Shown here: positions 27,717-39,100 of the stretch, piece after piece
Position numbering within the stretch: the first letter of the stretch is position 1
How the letters are laid out: every line of letters begins with the position of its first letter
From: Polaromonas vacuolata
GTDB lineage: Bacteria > Pseudomonadota > Gammaproteobacteria > Burkholderiales > Burkholderiaceae_C
Reading direction: 5' to 3'
NCBI RefSeq assembly: GCF_012584515.1
Contig: NZ_CP051461.1
Coordinates: 3,281,501-3,345,500, forward strand
DNA length: 64,000 nucleotides
Notes under the pieces: generated by a model
Database searches by the model: none
What the model was told of the DNA's origin: nothing
What the model saw: the letters and a program-made list of their open reading frames with translations, nothing else
Program-made: the position numbers and the translations under genes

Positions 27717-27949
27717 GCAAAAAACAGATAGATGAATGCATTCGAGACAGCTTAGAAGGCTATTTCAAAGACTTGGGCGGCAGCGAGCCGGGCGGCATGT
27801 ACGACATGATGGTCAACGTGGTGGAAAAGCCGCTACTAGAAGTTGTCATGCAACACGCTGACCAGAACCAGTCGCGCGCCGCCGAATGGCTAGGCCTGAA
27901 TCGCAACACCCTGCGTAAAAAACTACTTGAACACAAACTGGTCAAGTAA
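27713..27949 (+). CDS. fis: Fis family DNA-binding protein
   Basis: 78 residues, about the size of betaproteobacterial Fis. The C-terminal HTH ([18 protein letters not shown]) is clear and nearly identical to E. coli Fis in this part. The N-terminal segment carries the beta-hairpin/dimer region. Fis bends DNA, organises the nucleoid and modulates rRNA and recombination. It overlaps dusB (ATGA) and should be translated from the dusB transcript. Confidence 0.95.
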   Translation: MSKKQIDECIRDSLEGYFKDLGGSEPGGMYDMMVNVVEKPLLEVVMQHADQNQSRAAEWLGLNRNTLRKKLLEHKLVK

Positions 27950-28044
27950 CTTTCAACCCAAGAAGCAAAAGCGCTCAAAAGCTTTTCAAAGCTGCCTCGT
28001 ATGGCGCTTGGCCGATAAAAATTCAAACTAAAAAGATATTAAAT

Positions 28045-29616
28045 ATGAACGCACTGATTTCCGTTTCCGATAAAACTGGCGTACTCGAGTTTGCCCAAGC
28101 GCTGCATGCGCTAGGCATCAAGCTGCTTTCTACCGGCGGCACTGCCAAGCTGCTGGCCGATGCCGGTCTGCCGGTCACCGAGGTCGCCGAGCTAACCGGT
28201 TTCCCCGAAATGCTAGACGGCCGTGTCAAAACCCTGCACCCAAAAGTGCATGGCGGCCTGCTGGCTAGGCGCGACTTGCCCGAGCACATGGCAGCACTCA
28301 AGACCCACGGCATTGACACCATAGACCTGCTGGTGGTTAACCTCTACCCGTTTGAAGCCACGGTTGCCAAGCCTGGCTGCACGCTGGAAGACGCGATTGA
28401 AAATATCGACATAGGCGGGCCCGCCATGGTGCGTTCGGCGGCCAAAAATTGGCAAGACGTTGGCGTGCTGACCGATGCGTCGCAATACGCTGGCGTGCTG
28501 GCCGAACTGACTGACGACGGTAAGCTGACCAAGAAAACCCGTTTCGCGTTGGCTGTTGCTGCCTTCAACCGCATCAGTTTGTATGACGGCGCGATCAGCG
28601 ACTACCTCTCCGGCATCGCCGATGACGGCAGCCACAGCCAGTTTGCTGGCCAGTCTAACGGCCGCTTTATCAAGGTTCAAGACCTGCGCTACGGCGAGAA
28701 CTCACACCAGCAAGCAGCGCTTTACCGGGATCTGCATCCTGCGCCTGGCTCTTTGGTCACGGCCAAGCAGCTGCAAGGCAAAGAGCTGTCGTACAACAAC
28801 ATTGGCGACTCTGATGCGGCGTGGGAATGCGTCAAAGGTTTCAGCCAACCGGCCTGTGTCATCGTCAAGCATGCCAACCCTTGCGGCGTGGCCGTTGGCG
28901 CGAATGCACTAGAGGCCTATAGCAAGGCGTTTGAGACCGATCCAAGTTCTGCCTTCGGCGGCATTATTGCGCTGAACTGCACGCTAGACGGTGCGGCCGC
29001 GTTGCAAATTTCCAAGCAGTTTGTCGAGGTGTTGATGGCGCCGGCCTTCACGCCTGAAGCGCTTGAAGTGTTTAAAAACAAAGCCAATGTGCGGTTGCTG
29101 CAAATCGATCTACCAGCAGGCGGCGAAACGCCATGGGCACAGGGCCGCAATGCAGTCGATATTAAGCGCGTAGGCTCTGGCCTTTTGATGCAAACCGCGG
29201 ACAACCACGAGTTGCTGCTGGCCGACCTCAAAGTGGTCAGCAAACGCCAGCCAACACCAGCGCAACTAGAAGATTTACTGTTTGCCTGGAAGGTTGCTAA
29301 ATACGTCAAATCCAACGCGATTGTTTTCTGCTCCGGCGGCATGACGCTAGGCGTTGGTGCGGGTCAAATGAGCCGGGTCGATTCAGCGCGTATCGCCTCC
29401 ATCAAGGCGGCCAATGCAGGATTAGTTCTGACCGGATCGGCGGTAGCGAGTGACGCGTTTTTCCCCTTCCGCGATGGACTCGACGTGGTGGTAGACGCCG
29501 GTGCGACATCGGTGATTCAGCCCGGCGGCAGCATGCGTGATGAAGAAGTCATTGCGGCGGCTAATGAGCGTGACGTGGTGATGGTGCTGACAGGCGTGCG
29601 TCACTTCCGGCATTGA
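28045..29616 (+). CDS. purH: Bifunctional AICAR transformylase / IMP cyclohydrolase
   Basis: 523 residues. The N-terminal IMP cyclohydrolase domain (1-190) has S-V-S-D-K-T-G, S-T-G-G-T-A-K and [10 protein letters not shown]. The C-terminal AICAR formyltransferase domain has [21 protein letters not shown] and the final G-G-S-x-R-D-x-E-V-I. It catalyses the last two steps of IMP synthesis. It starts 95 bases after fis and could be read from the dusB-fis promoter or its own. Confidence 0.97.
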   Translation: MNALISVSDKTGVLEFAQALHALGIKLLSTGGTAKLLADAGLPVTEVAELTGFPEMLDGRVKTLHPKVHGGLLARRDLPEHMAALKTHGIDTIDLLVVNLYPFEATVAKPGCTLEDAIENIDIGGPAMVRSAAKNWQDVGVLTDASQYAGVLAELTDDGKLTKKTRFALAVAAFNRISLYDGAISDYLSGIADDGSHSQFAGQSNGRFIKVQDLRYGENSHQQAALYRDLHPAPGSLVTAKQLQGKELSYNNIGDSDAAWECVKGFSQPACVIVKHANPCGVAVGANALEAYSKAFETDPSSAFGGIIALNCTLDGAAALQISKQFVEVLMAPAFTPEALEVFKNKANVRLLQIDLPAGGETPWAQGRNAVDIKRVGSGLLMQTADNHELLLADLKVVSKRQPTPAQLEDLLFAWKVAKYVKSNAIVFCSGGMTLGVGAGQMSRVDSARIASIKAANAGLVLTGSAVASDAFFPFRDGLDVVVDAGATSVIQPGGSMRDEEVIAAANERDVVMVLTGVRHFRH

Positions 29617-29632
29617 GCTTAGGAGCTAGCGC

Positions 29633-29676
29633 TTGAGAATTGAAAGTTAAAAAAACTTTGCGCTCTCAATTCTCAA
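29633..29676. terminator. Long inverted repeat after purH
   Basis: TTGAGAATTGA at 29633-29643 pairs perfectly with TCAATTCTCAA at 29666-29676. Inside the loop, AAAGTT and AACTTT form a second small hairpin. It starts 17 bases after the purH stop. On the plus strand it is followed by A residues, not T, so a classical intrinsic terminator is uncertain. It may act as a 3' stabilising structure. Confidence 0.45.
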
Positions 29677-29686
29677 AAAAACACTT

Positions 29687-29718
29687 TAAAAAAAGCGGAT
29701 CTGACAGCAGATCCGCTT
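29687..29718 (-). terminator. Intrinsic terminator of hemL
   Basis: A perfect 11-bp stem, AAGCGGATCTG at 29693-29703 with CAGATCCGCTT at 29708-29718, encloses a 4-nt loop. Read on the minus strand it is followed directly by a run of T residues and lies 14 bases beyond the hemL stop, a textbook Rho-independent terminator. Confidence 0.85.
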
Positions 29719-29731
29719 CCAACTATTGCGT

Positions 29732-31066
29732 TTAGATTTCAGCGAAAAACTTAGTCGCAGCGGCCAAGGTGATCTCAACATCTTCTGCCGTATGCGCCGC
29801 GCTCACAAAGCCCGCTTCAAACAAAGCCGGCGCCAAGTAAATACCTTGCGCCAGCATTGAGTGAAAGAATCGATTGAACAGCGCGCTATCGGTCTTCATT
29901 ACCGCCGCGTAGTTGTGGGGTAATTTATCGAGCAAGAAAAAGCCCATCATGCCGCCTTCGCTGTCGGTGCTAAAAGGCACGCCTGCTTTGGCTGCCGCAG
30001 CACTCATACCCGTCATGAGACTTTGCGTGCGTGCGCCCAGCGCTTCGTAAAACCCTGGCTTGCTGAGCTCGTGCAAAGTCGCTAGTCCGCAAGCAGTGGC
30101 GATAGGATTACCAGACAGCGTGCCGGCTTGATAAACCCCACCGAGTGGCGCGAGCTGTTCCATCACATCACGTGTGCCGCCAAAGGCCGCCAGCGGCATA
30201 CCGCCGCCTATGACTTTACCCATGACTGTCATGTCGGGCTTAAAGCCCGGAATGCTTTTGGCGTAAACGCTTTGGGCGCCACCAAGCGCGACCCGAAAAC
30301 CGGTCATGACTTCGTCGAAGATAAAAAGCACACCGTACTGGGTGCAAAGCTCGCGGCAGCGCTTCATAAAAAGCACACTGGCGCGCACAAAATTCATATT
30401 GCCGCAAATCGGCTCAATCATCAGGCAGGCCGTGCTACTGCCGTGCAGTGAGAAGGCCTCCTCCAGTTCGACGATGTTGTTGTACTCCAGCACCAAGGTG
30501 TGCTGCACCACTTCTGGCGGCACGCCGGCGCTTGTTGCGTTGCCAAAGGTTGCCAAGCCAGAACCGGCTTTCACCAACAAGGCATCGGCGTGGCCGTGGT
30601 AGCAGCCTTCAAACTTGATGATTTTGCTACGACCCGTCGCACCCCGTGCCAGTCGGATGGCGCTCATGGCCGCTTCTGTGCCTGAACTCACCAGACGCAC
30701 CATATCTAGCGACGGCACGCGCTCGACAATTTGCTCGGCCAGCTCAACTTCACGCTCTGTCGGCGCTCCGTAGGAAAAGCCTTCCAGCATGGCTTTTTGC
30801 ACCGCCTCAATGACCGCCGGGTGACCATGGCCCAAAATCATTGGCCCCCATGAGCCTATGTAGTCTATGAAACGCTGGCCGTCTGCGTCCCAGAAATAAG
30901 CGCCTTGTGCTCGCTGCACAAAGCGCGGTGTGCCGCCAACCGCTTTAAACGCACGCACCGGCGAATTAACGCCGCCGGGTATACGTTTTTTAGCGCGTTC
31001 AAACAGCGCTTGGCTGCGGGAGGTTTCGGAATGACCGACAGGATTCTCAGTGTTTTGTAGTGCCAT
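29732..31066 (-). CDS. hemL: Glutamate-1-semialdehyde 2,1-aminomutase
   Basis: 444 residues from the ATG at 31066 (MALQNTENP); five more codons are open upstream. It contains [36 protein letters not shown] and the PLP-binding Lys in [10 protein letters not shown]. It converts glutamate-1-semialdehyde to 5-aminolevulinate in the C5 haem pathway; a glutamyl-tRNA reductase is expected elsewhere. Its start overlaps the end of thiD by 20 bases, so the two are co-transcribed. Confidence 0.96.
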   Translation of the reverse strand: MALQNTENPVGHSETSRSQALFERAKKRIPGGVNSPVRAFKAVGGTPRFVQRAQGAYFWDADGQRFIDYIGSWGPMILGHGHPAVIEAVQKAMLEGFSYGAPTEREVELAEQIVERVPSLDMVRLVSSGTEAAMSAIRLARGATGRSKIIKFEGCYHGHADALLVKAGSGLATFGNATSAGVPPEVVQHTLVLEYNNIVELEEAFSLHGSSTACLMIEPICGNMNFVRASVLFMKRCRELCTQYGVLFIFDEVMTGFRVALGGAQSVYAKSIPGFKPDMTVMGKVIGGGMPLAAFGGTRDVMEQLAPLGGVYQAGTLSGNPIATACGLATLHELSKPGFYEALGARTQSLMTGMSAAAAKAGVPFSTDSEGGMMGFFLLDKLPHNYAAVMKTDSALFNRFFHSMLAQGIYLAPALFEAGFVSAAHTAEDVEITLAAATKFFAEI

Positions 31067-32096
31067 TAGGGGGTAGATCAAAAAAAGGTTTAGTCGGGTT
31101 GAGGTCCAGCACGTTGCCTATGATGGCCGGTACGGCCAAGGCGGCTGGGGTAATAGGCGTTTCTGGCGCTTGCTGCGCATTGCTATCCAAGGCTGGATCA
31201 TCTTCATCTGCTTGAGCCCAGAATAGACGGTCAGGCAAGATATGTCCCATGCCGGGATGAAAGCCTGCATCAAGGCTCTGGTCTAAATAAGTCAAGGCTT
31301 CTGAGGTGGCGGTCTGCAAGTCATGGCCATTGGCCAGCAACGCCGTCAGTGCAGCTGAAAGCGTGTCTCCCGCCCCCGTGAACACCGCCTCGAAACGCTC
31401 GAATTTTTCACTGTAAAGCACCGACTGCGGTGCGGCCAATACGTTATCTATAAATTGATCCGGCAGCGGTATGCCAGTCACCAACGTGTAGGGCACGCCA
31501 AACTCGGCAGCGGCTTTGGCAATATCTTTAGCCGAAGGGCTGCGGTCACTTGGCCACTCCGGCAGCAACCAGCGCCATAGCGTGCTGTGGTTGCCAATTA
31601 AAAGCGTAGCTTGGGGTAGTAACAGTTCACGAAAAGCGTCTAGATAGTCGTCTATTTTGTCGTCTTGCCACCACGACAGGCTGGGCATGTAGGCTATTAA
31701 TGGCAACTCGGCGTAATCACTGGCGATTTCCGCAATCGCCGAGATATTTTCCGGGCTACCAACAAAACCGACTTTGATCGCGCCTGCCGTCATGTCTTCC
31801 AAAGCCACTCTGGCCTGCTCTGTGACAGCCTCTTCGTCAAACGCGTAGTGCTCGACAATTTCTGAGCTATCCCGCACGTAAGCACCCGTCACAACAGCCA
31901 GGGGATGAGCGCCGGCCGAGGTCATGGCAGTGATGTCTGCGGTCAGTCCGCCGGCACCACTTGGGTCACTTGCATTAAAAGTCATGACGCAAACAGGCGA
32001 GCTATCGCTGTCAACGTCACTGGTGTTGTCAAGCGGCATGTCTGGCTTGGTCGACGTTTGCAGCTTGTCCGCTGTAGGAGTTGTAGTTTTTGCCAT
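31047..32096 (-). CDS. thiD: Hydroxymethylpyrimidine/phosphomethylpyrimidine kinase
   Basis: About 349 residues from the ATG at 32096; the frame extends to 32279 across the divergent rubredoxin gene, so that start is rejected. A ribokinase-like fold has [21 protein letters not shown] and [12 protein letters not shown] with the catalytic Asp. It phosphorylates HMP and HMP-P for thiamine. About 35 extra N-terminal residues (Thr/Asp-rich) and a 50-residue C-terminal extension make it longer than E. coli ThiD. No TPP riboswitch is visible upstream. Confidence 0.88.
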   Translation of the reverse strand: MAKTTTPTADKLQTSTKPDMPLDNTSDVDSDSSPVCVMTFNASDPSGAGGLTADITAMTSAGAHPLAVVTGAYVRDSSEIVEHYAFDEEAVTEQARVALEDMTAGAIKVGFVGSPENISAIAEIASDYAELPLIAYMPSLSWWQDDKIDDYLDAFRELLLPQATLLIGNHSTLWRWLLPEWPSDRSPSAKDIAKAAAEFGVPYTLVTGIPLPDQFIDNVLAAPQSVLYSEKFERFEAVFTGAGDTLSAALTALLANGHDLQTATSEALTYLDQSLDAGFHPGMGHILPDRLFWAQADEDDPALDSNAQQAPETPITPAALAVPAIIGNVLDLNPTKPFFDLPPNGTTKH

Positions 32097-32176
32097 AGTG
32101 CGATTTTGCCTTGTGCGCGAATAAGCAACGCTGCATCTATACAATTGTTGCATTCTATTGGAAGGCAAACTAAGCT

Positions 32177-32350
32177 GTGACTCAATCAATGACCTGGATG
32201 TGCTTAATCTGTGGGTGGATTTATGACGAAGAGACTGGAGCACCAGACCACGGTCTTGCGCCCGGTACACCATGGGCACAAGTGCCTATGAACTGGACTT
32301 GTCCCGAATGCGGGGCTCGCAAAGAAGATTTTGAGATGGTTCAGCTGTAA
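32177..32350 (+). CDS. Rubredoxin
   Basis: A 57-residue protein from a GTG at 32177 with GGAAGG eleven bases upstream; an ATG at 32189 would give 53 residues. Two iron-binding motifs, C-L-I-C-G-W-I-Y-D and C-P-E-C-G-A, place four Cys around one Fe, with the usual rubredoxin spacing and P-G-T-P-W-A-x-V-P in between. It is a small cytoplasmic one-electron carrier; the partner is not apparent. It diverges from thiD and is followed by a strong hairpin. Confidence 0.92.
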   Translation: MTQSMTWMCLICGWIYDEETGAPDHGLAPGTPWAQVPMNWTCPECGARKEDFEMVQL

Positions 32351-32383
32351 AAAGCAATCCTCAAAAATTTTTATCATCAATTA

Positions 32384-32437
32384 GGGCTAAGCTAGATCTA
32401 ACTGTTTATCAGTCAGATTCGACTTAGCCCAATTTTT
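32384..32437 (+). terminator. Terminator after the rubredoxin gene
   Basis: GGGCTAAG at 32384-32391 pairs with CTTAGCCC at 32423-32430. Inner pairing continues (17 of 21 positions over the full arms) around a TTTAT loop. AATTTTT follows. It sits between the rubredoxin gene and the pil operon. Confidence 0.7.
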
Positions 32438-32569
32438 GTCAGTCAAAGTAATACGCACAAGGACTTTTGTAATTAAGCAGTCATTTCGTGAGCATGTTCA
32501 GTTGAAAAAGCTGCGGACAATCGCTAAAGTAAAGGCAAGTACGCCGTAGCTAAAGAGGAGCAAAACCAA

Positions 32570-32983
32570 GTGAGTATTACAAGTACAAGCGCTGTAAGTT
32601 CTGGACTCAAGGTTCTCGTCATCGATGACAGCAACACCATACGTCGCAGCGCTGAAATATTTCTCAAACAGGGCGGCCACGAGGTCATGCTTGCCGAAGA
32701 TGGCTTTGACGCTTTAGGCAAGGTCAACGACTACCAACCCCATATCATTTTTTGCGACATCTTGATGCCACGACTGGACGGCTATCAGACCTGCGCCATC
32801 ATCAAGCGCAACATCAAATTCACGAATGTACCGATTGTCATGCTGTCCTCCAAGGACGGTGTCTTTGACAAAGCCAGAGGCCGAATGGTGGGCTCAGAAG
32901 ACTATCTCACCAAGCCGTTTACAAAAGACCAGTTGTTGCAAACAGTCAAAAATCTGGGCTACGCAAATAATGGAGAAAAGTAA
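32570..32983 (+). CDS. pilG: Twitching motility response regulator PilG
   Basis: 137 residues from a GTG at 32570 with AAGAGGAG nine bases upstream. A stand-alone receiver domain has V-I-D-D-S-N-T-I-R-R, the phospho-acceptor Asp in I-I-F-C-D-I-L-M-P, and K in L-T-K-P-F. There is no output domain. PilG is phosphorylated by the PilL/ChpA kinase and promotes type IV pilus extension in Pseudomonas-type systems. It is the first gene of the pilGHIJL operon; the next gene overlaps by one base (TAATG). Confidence 0.93.
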   Translation: MSITSTSAVSSGLKVLVIDDSNTIRRSAEIFLKQGGHEVMLAEDGFDALGKVNDYQPHIIFCDILMPRLDGYQTCAIIKRNIKFTNVPIVMLSSKDGVFDKARGRMVGSEDYLTKPFTKDQLLQTVKNLGYANNGEK

Positions 32984-33348
32984 TGGCGATTAAAAAAATC
33001 TTGATCATTGATGACTCGAAAACCGAGTTGATGTATCTCAGCGATCTACTGATTAAAAATGGCTTTTCTGTCAAGACAGCAGAAAATGCAGAAGACGCGT
33101 TTCGCCGCCTCGTTGAAGAAAAGCCTGAGCTGATATTGATGGATGTCGTCATGCCCGGACAAAACGGTTTTCAGCTCACACGTTCCATCTCACGCGACCC
33201 TCAGTACGCGGACATTCCCATCATGATGTGCACCAGTAAAAATCAAGAAACCGATAAGGTCTGGGGCATGCGTCAAGGCGCTAAAGACTACATTACAAAG
33301 CCGGTAGATGCTGCCGAGTTGCTCGCGAAAATCAAGGCCCTTGGCTAA
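32983..33348 (+). CDS. pilH: Twitching motility response regulator PilH
   Basis: 121 residues, a second stand-alone receiver domain: I-I-D-D-S-K-T-E-L, phospho-acceptor Asp in L-I-L-M-D-V-V-M-P-G-Q-N-G-F, and Y-I-T-K-P-V. In the known Pil-Chp system PilH counters or drains phosphate from PilG and favours pilus retraction. Its start codon overlaps the pilG stop. Position directly behind pilG supports the assignment. Confidence 0.92.
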   Translation: MAIKKILIIDDSKTELMYLSDLLIKNGFSVKTAENAEDAFRRLVEEKPELILMDVVMPGQNGFQLTRSISRDPQYADIPIMMCTSKNQETDKVWGMRQGAKDYITKPVDAAELLAKIKALG

Positions 33349-33365
33349 ACCGGTTCGACCCCAAA

Positions 33366-33896
33366 ATGGCAAACCGGCAAGCACTTAAAGATTTGCAAAT
33401 CCGTCTGGCAGAACGGCTGCAACTAGCCCGTACCGAAGGTGTTGCACCATCGTGGTTAGCGGTTGAAGTTGGTGCAAACCACTATCTGTTTTCAATGGCG
33501 CAGGCCGGAGAAATCTTCCCTTGGGTTTCAACCCATCCCGTCCCCTATACCAAGTCTTGGTTTTTGGGCGTAGCCAATCTACGCGGTGGACTGTTTGGGG
33601 TGGTCGACTTAGAAAGTCATCTGACCGGACCGGCAGCGGTGCCGCGGCGTGCGGCACCGAACAAAGAATCCATGCTGGTCACTCTGAATGCTTCGCTAGA
33701 GGTCAATTGCGCGCTACTGGTAGACAGATTGGCAGGCATGCGCAACCAAAAAGCATTCACCGCGTTCGCCCCAAAACTACCCGAATCGCCCGACTATTTC
33801 GGCAACCGCTACACCGACCACGCGGGCGTAGTTTGGCAGGAGATAGACCTGCAGCTATTGGCCCAACAATCGAGTTTTTTGACCCTAGGCGCCTAG
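33366..33896 (+). CDS. pilI: CheW-like adaptor PilI
   Basis: 176 residues with a single CheW domain: V-G-A-N-H-Y-L-F-S near the start, V-P-Y-T-K-S-W-F-L-G-V-A-N-L-R-G-G-L-F-G-V-V-D-L in the core. It couples the chemoreceptor PilJ to the kinase PilL. It is located between pilH and pilJ as in other twitching-motility clusters. Confidence 0.92.
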   Translation: MANRQALKDLQIRLAERLQLARTEGVAPSWLAVEVGANHYLFSMAQAGEIFPWVSTHPVPYTKSWFLGVANLRGGLFGVVDLESHLTGPAAVPRRAAPNKESMLVTLNASLEVNCALLVDRLAGMRNQKAFTAFAPKLPESPDYFGNRYTDHAGVVWQEIDLQLLAQQSSFLTLGA

Positions 33897-33919
33897 CGCG
33901 ACTCTCTTTAAGGATTCAC

Positions 33920-36172
33920 ATGTCTGTGTTGAAAAAAATCCGCCAACTGTTTGCGCCTCGCCCGTCACAGCCCGAAGACATTAGTGACTCGAACTTACTA
34001 GGGTCTAATTTACAAGACGCATTTCGCACAGAACCCAGCAACGAAAACTCTTTTGCGGGCCTAAACATGGCCCAGTCCGACGCGGCTGATAGCGCGCAAA
34101 ACTCAGACCTGATAAACCTACCGCTGCTGGGGCGCAAAAGCGCCGCCCAACACCAGCGCAGCCTACTCATGATGCTAGGCCTGTCGATACTGGTACTGGG
34201 CGGCGTTGCCTACAAAGCCGTCAGTCAGGCCGACGCCGTTGCCCAACAGGTCGCCGCCACTGGCCAATCATTGATGCAGTCCCAGCGTCTGGCCAAGTCG
34301 GTCTCGCAAGCGTTGGTGGGCAGCGCTCAGGCTTTTCCTGACGTCAAAGAAAGTGCCGAGGTGCTGGCTAAAACTCTGCGCGGCCTAAAGTCTGGGGCAA
34401 CGTCAATACGCCTTAAACCCGTCGATGCAGCACTGCAAAGTGACGTCGCCAAAGTAATGCCCTTGATGGAACAAGCCGAGAAAAATGCTGCTGTCGTCAT
34501 GGGCCAACAAGCCATCTTGACTCAAATCAGCGCAGCTCTGCGCACCATCAACCGCCAGTCTTCCGATCTACTGGAAATCGCTGAGACGGTATCCTCACTC
34601 AAGCTGCAACAAGGTGCAGCGCCAACTGAGATCTCCGCTGCTGGCCAGCTGGTGATGCTGACTCAGCGAATTGGCAAGTCAGCCAACGAATTTTTAACCA
34701 CCGAAGGCGTGAATCCCGAAGCCGTTTTCTTGCTGGGCAAAGACTTGAACTCATTCAAAGAAATCGCTCTTGGTTTGCAAAATGGCAGTCCCGAGTTGCG
34801 TCTAGGCGGAACCAAAGAGCCTCAAACGCGTGAGCGTCTCGACGCACTGCTGACAATGTTTGAACAAACTCGAGTCCAAGCCAGTGCTATTTTAGGCAAT
34901 CTGCAGGGTTTGGTGGCAGCTCGGCAAGCCCAGTCCTCAATCATCATCGACAGCGAACCGCTGCGGCGCGGCCTTGAGACGCTGCAGGACAAGTTGTCCT
35001 CACAAACCGGTCTGGGTATCGAATCAATCGCCGCGCTGCTGGTCGCTGCTTTATTTGGTCTGAGCTGCGCAATCGCTATTGCACGCGTGCAACTACAAGA
35101 CAGCCGCCAACGCCAATTACTGGCTGAGCGCCAGCAAATAGAAGCGCGCAGTCAAGAACACGATGCCAAGCGCGTCAACGACGCCAACCAAGCGGCCATT
35201 TTGCGACTAATGAACGAATTGCAAACCGTCGCCGAGGGTGATTTGACCCAAGAAGCGACCGTCACTGAAGACATCACTGGCGCGATTGCCGACTCGGTCA
35301 ACTACACCATCGAAGAACTCCGTCAGCTGGTGGGCAACGTGCAAAACACCGCGAGCCGGGTGGCGCAAACCACTGCCAGGGTTGAGAACACCTCCACGGA
35401 ACTTCTCGCGGCCTCCACTGAACAGCTGCATGAGATCCGTGAAACCGGTCAATCGGTCCTTGACATGGCATCACGAATCAACGTGGTATCGGCGCAGGCC
35501 CAAGAATCCTCCCACGTCGCTCGCCTCTCACTCGTTGCGGCCGAGTCCGGTCTGCAAGCGGTGCAAAACGCCATAGGCGGTATGAACGCCATCCGCGACC
35601 AAATCCAAGAGACCTCTAAGCGCATCAAGCGCTTGGGCGAATCGTCCCAAGAAATTGGTGAAATCACCGAACTGATCTCCGACATCACCGAGCAGACCAA
35701 TGTACTGGCGCTGAATGCCGCCATTCAGGCGGCCTCCGCCGGTGAGGCCGGCCGAGGCTTTTCTGTAGTGGCCGAGGAAGTACAACGCTTAGCCGAACGA
35801 TCGGCTGACGCCACACGACAAATTTCTGCACTCGTCAAGGCGATTCAAACCGACACCCAAGACGCCGTTGCCGCCATGGAGCGCTCTACCCAGGGCGTGG
35901 TGGAAGGCGCCAAGCTATCCGACAACGCCGGCACAGCGCTCACCGAGATTGACCGCGTATCGCGCCGATTGGCCGAGCTGATTGAGCAGATTTCAAACTC
36001 TGCTTCACGCGAAGCGGAATCGGCCAATATTGTGGCCAGCAACATCCAACACATTTTTGCGGTGACCGAGCAAACCGGCGAAGGCACGCGATCTACCGCC
36101 GAGCAAGTGCGTGATCTGTCTCGAATAGCCGATGAGTTGCGCAAGTCTGTATCCCGGTTCAAGATTGCCTGA
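33920..36172 (+). CDS. pilJ: Methyl-accepting chemotaxis protein PilJ
   Basis: 750 residues from the ATG at 33920 (AAGGA upstream); the frame opens at 33521, inside pilI in another phase, so the longer form is rejected. The cytoplasmic N-terminus is followed by a membrane segment at about 82-100. A periplasmic region with paired PilJ-type helical sensing modules comes next, then a second membrane segment at about 371-389 and HAMP-like helices. The signalling domain has its hairpin tip near D-I-T-E-Q-T-N-V-L-A-L-N-A-A-I-Q-A-A (about 590-610). It senses surface contact or pilin state and controls PilL. Confidence 0.93.
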   Translation: MSVLKKIRQLFAPRPSQPEDISDSNLLGSNLQDAFRTEPSNENSFAGLNMAQSDAADSAQNSDLINLPLLGRKSAAQHQRSLLMMLGLSILVLGGVAYKAVSQADAVAQQVAATGQSLMQSQRLAKSVSQALVGSAQAFPDVKESAEVLAKTLRGLKSGATSIRLKPVDAALQSDVAKVMPLMEQAEKNAAVVMGQQAILTQISAALRTINRQSSDLLEIAETVSSLKLQQGAAPTEISAAGQLVMLTQRIGKSANEFLTTEGVNPEAVFLLGKDLNSFKEIALGLQNGSPELRLGGTKEPQTRERLDALLTMFEQTRVQASAILGNLQGLVAARQAQSSIIIDSEPLRRGLETLQDKLSSQTGLGIESIAALLVAALFGLSCAIAIARVQLQDSRQRQLLAERQQIEARSQEHDAKRVNDANQAAILRLMNELQTVAEGDLTQEATVTEDITGAIADSVNYTIEELRQLVGNVQNTASRVAQTTARVENTSTELLAASTEQLHEIRETGQSVLDMASRINVVSAQAQESSHVARLSLVAAESGLQAVQNAIGGMNAIRDQIQETSKRIKRLGESSQEIGEITELISDITEQTNVLALNAAIQAASAGEAGRGFSVVAEEVQRLAERSADATRQISALVKAIQTDTQDAVAAMERSTQGVVEGAKLSDNAGTALTEIDRVSRRLAELIEQISNSASREAESANIVASNIQHIFAVTEQTGEGTRSTAEQVRDLSRIADELRKSVSRFKIA

Positions 36173-36175
36173 TTT

Positions 36176-39100
36176 ATGCAAGACGCCACCCTGAACCAAG
36201 ATTTCAACGATAACGAGATCGACAGTGACCTCGGCCCGTTAGCATGGGTACTCGATGAGCTCAAAAAGTCACTTGACAGCGCCGCCAAATCGCTAAGACG
36301 CTTCGTCAGGGAGGCTGAGGCGGCTCAAGGCTTAGACAGCGCAGCGCTAGACACCGATCAGCTCAGAATTGCTCAACTACAACTACAACAAGCTGTTGGC
36401 GCGCTAGAAATGGTGGGATTCAGCTATCCAGCGCTGTTGCTGCGCGGCATGGAAACGGCTATAAAGCGGTTTGTACAAAAGCCTGGACTGTGCAGCAAGG
36501 ACGCCATACACCGCATAGAGCGGGCCAGCTTTGCTTTAACCGATTACCTCGATGCAGTCTTAGCAGCCAAGCCCTTGTCGGCTGTCGCGCTGTTTCCGCA
36601 GTATTGCGAAGTCATGGAGTTAAGCCAAGCCGAGCGCATTCACCCCGCCGATCTGTGGGCCAATGACTGGCGCTGGCTCTCTCCAGAGCTGTCACTACCG
36701 CCATCTGGTGGTACTTATGACACGGCAACCCGCGCCGTATTTGACCGCTCGGTGTTGCAAATCATGAGGGGCGCTTTGGATCCAGCAGCGCTCGACCTTC
36801 AGACTCTTGCGCTGAGCCTAGCCGCCGGCGCAGCAACAAAAGAGCCGCGGATTTTTTGGTTGATTGCCGCCGCTTTTTTTCAAGCCCTATACCAAGGCCT
36901 GATTGACGCCGATATTTATGCCAAACGCACAGCTTCGCGCCTGCTGCTGCAATACGCAGCATTTAGCCAGAACGACACAAACATCAATGAGCGACTGGCC
37001 CAAGACCTGCTGTTTTTCTGTGCCCAAGCAGTTCCCCCGCACGCAAGCGATACGCCAGTACTAACGGCAGTGCGCGCCGTCTATCAGTTGTCCAGCGATA
37101 AGCCAGTCGATTACACGCGAATACAGTTCGGCCGCTTCGATCCAGCGCTGCTAAGCCAAGCGCGTAAGCGCATCGCCTCGGCCAAAGAGACCTGGTCTTC
37201 GATTTGCGCCGGCGATAGTAATAAATATAAGCTAGTGCTAGAGCAGTTCAACCTAGTGACTGAGTCGCTATTGAAGTTACACCCACCCAGCGAGCCCTTA
37301 GCCAATGCCTTAATCCATGCAGTTGAGGTGACCACACACACGGCTCAAGCACCCAGTACAGAGCTAGCCATGGAGGTCGCGACCTCTGTGCTTTACCTTG
37401 AGGCGGCGCTTGGCGATCTGGATCCGCACGACCCACAACTCGCCTCCCGCATTGCCTATCTGGCAGAACGCCTTGTGCAGGTGCAAAACGGTGGCGCGGC
37501 GCAACCGCTGCAATCTTGGATGGAGGAGTTATACCGCCGAGTCAGTGACAAACAAACCATGGGCAGCGTGGTCGGCGAACTGCGCCTTGCGCTGGGCGTT
37601 CTGGAAAAGTCGCTAGACCTATTTTTTCGAAATTCGCAGGACAAAAACGTCTTGCGCCAAGTACCAAACCAACTCGCGCAGATGCGCGGCGTGCTGTCAG
37701 TACTAGGCCTAGATCAGGCGGCTCAAGCGGTGCAGCACATGCGCATTGGCGTAGAGGAAATGCTGATCGAAGAAACCACTCTGCCCGGTGAGTTCGCCGC
37801 TCATACGCTGGCCAACTTTGAGCCTTTGGGCAACAACCTTAGCGCTCTGAGTTTCCTGATCGACATGCTGAACTACCAACCAAAGTTAGCAAAAAAACTA
37901 TTCGTCTACGACGAACTCAAGGGCGAACTTCGGCCTAGCATGGGCCGCGCCAAACGCGCCGACTCGCTAATTGCCAGCGTCACAGTTAGCCGCGAGATGC
38001 CGGCTGACCCAGCGAAAACGTCACCCGCATTCGACATAAACGATGACGGCTTAGTGTTGATCCCCGCGCCAACCCTTGCCGCGTCAGCATTATCAAATGC
38101 TAATACTGCGACCGGAACTGTCATCAGTGCGCCAGTTGTCGATACTGGCTCTCAAACGAATACCGAGCCCGTCATAGCGCTAGAAACACCAATTTCTCCT
38201 GCGCAGAAAAAACAAAACGCTGCGCTGCAACAGGACGATTGGCAAGAAGACGATTTGCGCGATATTTTCCTCGAAGAAGCCCGAGAAGTCTGTGCCAATG
38301 GCCAAGCAGCGCTAGCAGCGCTGGTTGACTCACCTCGCGACATCAGCCACCTGACCATTTTGCGGCGCGTATTTCACACGCTTAAAGGTAGCTCGCGCAT
38401 GGTCGGGCTGAACACTTTTGGCGAAGCCGCCTGGTCAGTCGAACAACTGCTCAACCGTTGGCTGGCTGAACAAAAGCCGGCAACTCTAGAGCTCAGAGAA
38501 ATTTGTATAGAGTCACTGAATGGCTTTTCCAGATGGGTCGACGACATCGCTGCGGGAAGCGACAGCGACTGGTCAGCAACGACTTTTAGCGCCGTTGCTG
38601 ACGCCATGCGATTGCACGACCAGCGACTGCCGCTAGACCTACCGATCTCAGCGCCGACGAGCTCGCCTCAGAGGTCGGATACGTCTGACTCATCCAGCCT
38701 CAAGCTGGTCCAAGTCGAGCCAGCCCCGCATGCAATGACGGGTGACGAGATGCTTAACTTTACGCTCTCGCAGTTAGACACCATGCCGACGTCAGTCCTA
38801 GATCAGCCGCCCTCGCCGGAGCCAGATCAAAAAGAATTTGTAGAACCGTTGACCCGCTTGCCGCAAACGCTACAGAGCGATGAAGAAGAAAGCCAAGCCG
38901 CAAAAAATATATCCGACCAAGCCGAGTTTCTTGACTTTCCCGATTTCACGCCAGAGCTTGACGACCTAGCGACTAACCAAGATGCATTGGCTCTCAGCTC
39001 GGAAAATGAAAGCGTCGAGCTAGAGCTGTCCAACGCCGACTTTGACTCGCATTTTCTAAATGTGGCGCAGTCCTCGGACACACTGGTACCTAAAGAAACC

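Noticed and set aside
31990..32279. Longer thiD start at 32279
   Set aside because: It would run antisense through the well-supported rubredoxin gene and adds sequence without homology.
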